This document shows positions 60,385 to 64,000 of a stretch of DNA of 64,000 bases, piece by piece (the stretch's first letter is position 1; every line of letters begins with the position of its first letter). The notes under the pieces were generated by a model. It worked only from the letters and a program-made list of their open reading frames with translations, did no database searches and was not told the origin of the DNA. The position numbers and the translations under genes were made by a program. Where the stretch lies: assembly GCF_012726265.1 (NCBI RefSeq), contig NZ_JAASAG010000002.1, forward strand, positions 62,001 to 126,000, read 5' to 3'. The stretch comes from Streptomyces sp. HNM0575. Lineage in GTDB: Bacteria > Actinomycetota > Actinomycetes > Streptomycetales > Streptomycetaceae.

Positions 60385-61836
60385 TCAGCCGTCGAGGGGG
60401 CAGCTGCGCAACAGCTCGCTCTGCCGGGCCCCTTCGGGCCTGGACACGGTGTGGCTTCGCGGCGGCTTCCGGCCGTCGTCGAGCCAGCGCTCCAGCGCGG
60501 TGAAGGCCGAGCGGTGGCACGGCGTGAGGGGCCGCAGCCTGCCGGGGAAGGTGTCGACGAGCGAGTCGACGTGATTGCCGTCCTCGACGCGGTAGTAGCG
60601 GAAGAGCCCGCCCCGGCCCGCGTCGCGCACCATGCGGGCGTACACGTCGGAGTCCTCGCCGATGGGCAGCAGCGTGTCGAGCGTGCCGTGCAGCGTGATG
60701 AGGGGCTTGCCGATCCTGCCGGTCAGCCCGGTCTTCGCCACGGCACGGCGCACCTCGGCCGGGCGCTGCGCGTACTCGTAGTCCGCGTCGCACGGCGGGC
60801 CGTCCGGAACGCCCGGCGTGCAGAACGGAGTGCCCGCCTCGGTGGCGCCGTCGAAGCCGGGGTCCATCTCCTCGCGGTAGACGCGCTGGGTGAGGTCCCA
60901 GTAGTTCTTGTGGAAGTACGGCCACAGGAACTCCGAGCCGCGCGGGAAGCCCGCGCCGTGCATGGCCTTCCGCGCCTTCGCCGCCCCCGGGCCGCCCTTC
61001 TCGTACGCCGGGTAGTGGCGCAGCGCCGGCGGAAGGAAGGTGAGCAGGTTCGGCGGCTCGCCGCCCGCCCGCCACAGCGTGCCCTCCCAGTCGACGCCGC
61101 CGTCGTAGAGCTCCGGATGGTTCTCCAGCTGCCAGCGCACGAGATAGCCGCCGTTGGACATTCCGGTGACCAGGGTCCGTGCGGGCCGGCGCTTGTAGTG
61201 GCCGGCGACCGTCGCACGGGCGGCACGCGTGAGCTGGGTGAGGCGCCGGTTCCACTCGGCGACGGCGTCGCCGGGCGTGCGTCCGTCGCGGTGGAAGCCG
61301 GCGCCGGTGTTGCCCTTGTCGGTGGCGGCGAAGGCGTAGCCGCGCTTGACCGCCCAGTCGCCGATGGCGCGGTCGTTGGCGTACTGCTCGCGGTTGCCGG
61401 GTGTGCCGCCGACGACCAGTCCGCCGTTCCAGCGGGCGGGCAGGCGCAGCACGAACTGGGCGTCGTGCGCCCAGCCGTTGTCGGTGTTCGTGCTGGAGGT
61501 GTCCGGGAAGTAGCCGTCGATCTGGACGCCGGGCACCCCGCTCGGCGTGGGCAGCTTCGAAGGCGTCAGCCCGGCCCAGTCGGCGGGGTCGGTGTGTCCC
61601 GTACGGACGGTGCCCGCCGTCGTCAGCTCGTCGAGGCACGCCGCCTTCTGGCGGGCGGCGCCGGGCACGCGTGGCACGTGCGTACGGGCGCAGCCGCGGC
61701 CCGCGTCCTGCTGCTGAGCCGCGGCACCGCCGGGCGTGGGGTACGAGAGCAGTGCCGCGGTGACTGCGGCGACCGTCGCGAGGCGGTACGGGCGTGCGGC
61801 TGCGGTGCGCGGGGCTGCGCTGCTGGCCCGTTTCAT
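60385..61836 (-). CDS. secreted tannase/feruloyl esterase-like hydrolase
   Basis: A 483-residue secreted alpha/beta hydrolase of the tannase/feruloyl-esterase-like group. ATG 61836 has GGAGG eight bases upstream; a signal segment follows (RLATVAAVTAALLSYPTPGG). The nucleophile motif is GMSNGG near residue 214 (G-x-S-x-G). LPARWNGGLVVGGTPGNREQ precedes it, and the likely acid and base are in LHGTLDTLLPIGED and VEDGNHVDSLVDT. Several Cys fit disulfides of an exported enzyme. Substrate could be a plant phenolic ester or an ester oligomer; not determinable. It faces the sigma factor gene over a strong terminator. Confidence 0.8.
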   Translation of the reverse strand: MKRASSAAPRTAAARPYRLATVAAVTAALLSYPTPGGAAAQQQDAGRGCARTHVPRVPGAARQKAACLDELTTAGTVRTGHTDPADWAGLTPSKLPTPSGVPGVQIDGYFPDTSSTNTDNGWAHDAQFVLRLPARWNGGLVVGGTPGNREQYANDRAIGDWAVKRGYAFAATDKGNTGAGFHRDGRTPGDAVAEWNRRLTQLTRAARATVAGHYKRRPARTLVTGMSNGGYLVRWQLENHPELYDGGVDWEGTLWRAGGEPPNLLTFLPPALRHYPAYEKGGPGAAKARKAMHGAGFPRGSEFLWPYFHKNYWDLTQRVYREEMDPGFDGATEAGTPFCTPGVPDGPPCDADYEYAQRPAEVRRAVAKTGLTGRIGKPLITLHGTLDTLLPIGEDSDVYARMVRDAGRGGLFRYYRVEDGNHVDSLVDTFPGRLRPLTPCHRSAFTALERWLDDGRKPPRSHTVSRPEGARQSELLRSCPLDG

Positions 61837-62088
61837 CGGCGAGGCCTCCAGGAGGAAGGTGCTGCGTGCGCAAGGGCGTTGGCGTGGTGGTGCCGTGGTG
61901 CGGTGGGGCCGTGGCGTGATGGTGCGGTAGTGCGGTGAGTGCCCGAAGACTATGAGCACCCGCCGCACTCGACACACGTGACGGACCGCCACCTTCACCG
62001 GACGGCACATGGTGCGCAGCCACACTCACGCCCCGCCCCGCCCCGCCCCGCCGTCGGGCGGCGCAAGTCCCGGGCCGCGGGCCGCGGT
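61837..62088. other. gap with simple-sequence repeats
   Basis: No gene. A GTGGTG/GTGCGGT-type simple repeat covers about 61875-61945, and four exact CCCCG pentamers are at 62031-62050. The esterase promoter should be here but no clear boxes are seen. Confidence 0.55.
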
Positions 62089-63147
62089 TCAGTGGTAGAG
62101 CACCGAACGGATCCTCGGATCGTCGATGTTGCGCCGGTCGTACCAGTAGTAGCCGGTGTTGATGACCTCGGGCAGTTTCTTCCCCTTGATGGCGGCGACC
62201 GACGCCCTTACGACCTGGCGGCCGATGGCGACGGGGTTCTGGGTGATCGCGCCGGCCATGCGGCCCTCGTTGATCGCGTTGATCTGGCCCTGGCCCGAGT
62301 CGAATCCGACGGTGGCGATGTCCTTGCGACCGCTCTCCTTCACGCCCTGGATGACGCCCATCGCGGAACCCTCGTTGCTTCCGTATATCCCCTTGACGTC
62401 GGGGTTCGCGGCGATGATCGCCTTGGTGATGTCGGCGGACTTCGTCTGGTCGCCGCCGCCGTACTGCACGGGCAGCAGCTCGACTCCCGGTGCGTGTGCC
62501 TTCATCCACGAAGTGAAGCCGTCGCGGCGGTCGATGCCGGAGCCCGCGGTCTGGCTGTGCACGACCAGCGCCACCTTGCCCTTGCCGCCGACGGCCTTGG
62601 CCATGTGCTGTGCGGCCTCCGCCGCGGCGGCCTTGTTGTCGGTCGCGGCCGTGGTCACCGGGATGTCGCTGTCGACGCCCGAGTCGAAGGCGACGACCGG
62701 GGTGTCGCTGCGCTGCGCCTTCTTCAGATACGGCTCCAGGGCACGGGAGTCCAGGGCCGCGAGGCCGACCGCGTCCGGCTTCCTGCCGATGCTGTTGGCC
62801 AGCATGTTCACCTGTGCCTCGACATCGGCCTCGGTGGCGGGCCCCTCGAAGCTGATGGTGGCGTGCTGCTCGCGCGCCTCCTGCTCCGCACCCTTCTTGA
62901 CCGCCTGCCAGAACTGCTGCTGGAAGCCCTTGGAGACGATCGCGACGTACGGCTTCCCGCCGCCCGCGCCCGTCTGCTCGCCACCGCACCCGCCGAGCGC
63001 GAGCGCGGCCGCCGCGGCCGTGACCGCGGCCAGGGCTCCCCGCGCCCGCTTGAACCGCCGGTACGCGGACCGCCGGTACGCGAACCCCTCGCGCTCGAAC
63101 CGCCCGTGCTCGAACCGCCCCTGCACGAAGCGCCGTTGCCGCCTCAC
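62089..63147 (-). CDS. sugar ABC transporter substrate-binding lipoprotein (RbsB-like)
   Basis: A 352-residue periplasmic-binding protein of the ribose/galactose type I family. A lipobox L-G-G-C54 follows a hydrophobic stretch (AAVTAAAAALALGG). The mature part has YVAIVSKGFQQQFWQAVKKG, GLAALDSRALEPYLKKAQ, TPVVAFDSGVDSDIPVTTAA and GIYGSNEGSAMGVIQGVKES. TVGFDSGQGQINAINEGRMA is also present. GTG 63147 overlaps the permease stop as GTGA and has GGAG six bases upstream. The 30 residues before the signal core are an Arg/Phe repeat from six 15-bp DNA repeats, longer than usual. It probably delivers a pentose or similar sugar to the permease encoded just upstream. Confidence 0.92.
   Translation of the reverse strand: MRRQRRFVQGRFEHGRFEREGFAYRRSAYRRFKRARGALAAVTAAAAALALGGCGGEQTGAGGGKPYVAIVSKGFQQQFWQAVKKGAEQEAREQHATISFEGPATEADVEAQVNMLANSIGRKPDAVGLAALDSRALEPYLKKAQRSDTPVVAFDSGVDSDIPVTTAATDNKAAAAEAAQHMAKAVGGKGKVALVVHSQTAGSGIDRRDGFTSWMKAHAPGVELLPVQYGGGDQTKSADITKAIIAANPDVKGIYGSNEGSAMGVIQGVKESGRKDIATVGFDSGQGQINAINEGRMAGAITQNPVAIGRQVVRASVAAIKGKKLPEVINTGYYWYDRRNIDDPRIRSVLYH
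63047..63136. repeat. six 15-bp tandem repeats at the RbsB-like N-terminus
   Basis: Six 15-mers (cgcttgaaccgccgg, tacgcggaccgccgg, tacgcgaacccctcg, cgctcgaaccgcccg, tgctcgaaccgcccc, tgcacgaagcgccgt). On the coding strand they give RRFVQ, GRFEH, GRFER, EGFAY, RRSAY, RRFKR just before the signal sequence. Confidence 0.85.
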
Positions 63148-64000
63148 GCCCTGCTCCTGCGTGCGTTGTCGGCGTAGACGGCGGCGACGATGACGCAGCC
63201 GAGGATGACGTTCTGCCACTCCTGCGGCACGGAGGTGATCTGAAGTCCGTTGTTGAGCACGGAGATGATGAGCGCGCCGATGACCGTGCCGACGATCGAG
63301 CCCTTGCCGCCCGACAGCGACGTGCCGCCGATGACCACGGCGGCGATCGCCTGGAGTTCGTAGCCCATGCCCGTGGCGGGCTGCGCCGAGCCGAGGCGTG
63401 CGGAGATCAGTACCCCGGCGAGGCCGATGAAGAGCCCGGAGACGACATACACGATGATCTTCCACTTGCGTACGTCGATGCCGGAGAGCGCCGTCGCCTC
63501 CTCGTTGCTGCCGATGGAGTACGTGTAGCGGCCCAGCAGCGTCTTGTTGAGCACGACACCGCCGGCCACGGCCGCCACCGCGAAGATGAGCACCGCGTTC
63601 GGGAACTCCGCGCCCGGGACGATGCTGCCGGTGGAGATGTCCGCGTACCCCGACTCCTCGGAGAAGTAGATGGGCGCGCTGCCGGAGATGACCAGCGCCA
63701 GCCCCTGCGCCACGAGCATCATCGCCAGCGTCGCGATGAAGGGCGGGAGCTTCAGCACCGTGACGTTCAGCCCGTTGACGAGCCCGATCAGCGCGCCGAA
63801 CAGCAGCGTGCCGAGCACGCCGAGCCATACGGGCAGCCCCGCCTCGATGATCAGCACGCCGCCCATGACGGCGCACAGCGCCATGCCCGTGCCGACGGAC
63901 AGGTCGATGCCGCCGGTGACGATCACGAAGGTCGCGCCGAGCGCCAGCGTCCCGATGACCACCGTCGAGAACAGCATCGAGGTGATGTTGCTGTAGTTGA
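63144..64000 (-). CDS. sugar ABC transporter permease (RbsC-like), 5' end outside window
   Basis: The last about 285 codons of a branched-type sugar permease (RbsC family, usually 310-350 residues). An ATG at 63977 exists, but the codons upstream to the window edge (NYSNITSMLFS) continue a normal RbsC sequence. The real start is therefore beyond 64000. Family signatures: GGIDLSVGTGMALCAVMGG, LVNGLNVTVLKLPPFIATLA, RYTYSIGSNEEATALSGI and AAVVIGGTSLSGGKGSIVGT. Eight or so membrane segments are visible. The stop overlaps the binding-protein start. The ATPase gene should lie further right. Confidence 0.93.
   Translation of the reverse strand, partial: NYSNITSMLFSTVVIGTLALGATFVIVTGGIDLSVGTGMALCAVMGGVLIIEAGLPVWLGVLGTLLFGALIGLVNGLNVTVLKLPPFIATLAMMLVAQGLALVISGSAPIYFSEESGYADISTGSIVPGAEFPNAVLIFAVAAVAGGVVLNKTLLGRYTYSIGSNEEATALSGIDVRKWKIIVYVVSGLFIGLAGVLISARLGSAQPATGMGYELQAIAAVVIGGTSLSGGKGSIVGTVIGALIISVLNNGLQITSVPQEWQNVILGCVIVAAVYADNARRSRA

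Noticed and set aside
62089..63876. Minus-strand frame of 595 codons covering permease and binding-protein genes
   Set aside because: Its first 240 codons are an out-of-frame reading of the permease. The real binding protein begins at GTG 63147.

Overview
The window is very high in G+C, has short intergenic gaps, frequent GTG/TTG starts, rare TTA codons and LAL, SigB-type and ROK regulators. This fits a Streptomyces or close relative. No rRNA, tRNA, IS element or CRISPR array was recognised.

Region 1 (about 0.37-19.4 kb, all minus strand) is most of a phage-tail-like contractile injection system (CIS, eCIS/AFP/PVC-like). Read from its promoter side it encodes sheath, tube, a T4-type baseplate-associated protein, an unknown Pro/Gly-rich protein, a DUF4255 tail-terminator protein with a long Lys/Ala tail, an AAA+ ATPase and a small unknown protein. 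Then come a giant 2520-residue DUF4157 protein, a small protein, a tube-initiator protein, a LysM protein, a gp27-like hub and a gp5-like spike base. Baseplate wedge (gp25, gp6/J-type) and tape-measure genes are not seen and may lie to the left. The most striking part is the giant protein. It carries an HExxH DUF4157 head, long charged disordered regions, a hydrophobic segment, an Arg-rich region and an A/T-richer C-terminal domain with PD-(D/E)XK-like residues. It is followed at once by a similarly A/T-richer small gene that looks like an immunity partner.

Region 2 (20-31 kb) holds a ROK regulator divergent from an MHS transporter that is translationally coupled to a cytoplasmic sulfatase. 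A convergent lipoprotein sulfatase, a VioC/AsnO-type Fe(II)/2-oxoglutarate oxygenase with a TTA codon, a glycosyltransferase-like protein, a GNAT acetyltransferase and a TIGR00027-type methyltransferase follow.

Region 3 (31-44 kb) is the bacterial RNA repair pair Hen1-Pnkp and a divergent LAL-type LuxR regulator. They are flanked by two paralogous sigma/anti-sigma/transmembrane/LamG fusion genes that share a 15-bp upstream motif. One paralog has a TTA codon at position 7.

Region 4 (44-64 kb) holds a tautomerase-YHS protein behind a perfect CsoR-like palindrome and a two-subunit molybdenum hydroxylase (IorB/IorA type). It continues with a zinc-ribbon methyltransferase, an SPFH protein, a secreted debranching-type amylase, a secreted endonuclease I and a secreted NlpC/P60-like protein. 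A STAS/RsbW-like pair with a divergent SigB-family factor, a secreted tannase-like esterase and the end of a sugar ABC importer (binding protein plus truncated permease) complete it. Several genes carry in-frame 15- or 18-bp tandem repeats, and several convergent gene pairs are separated by strong hairpins.
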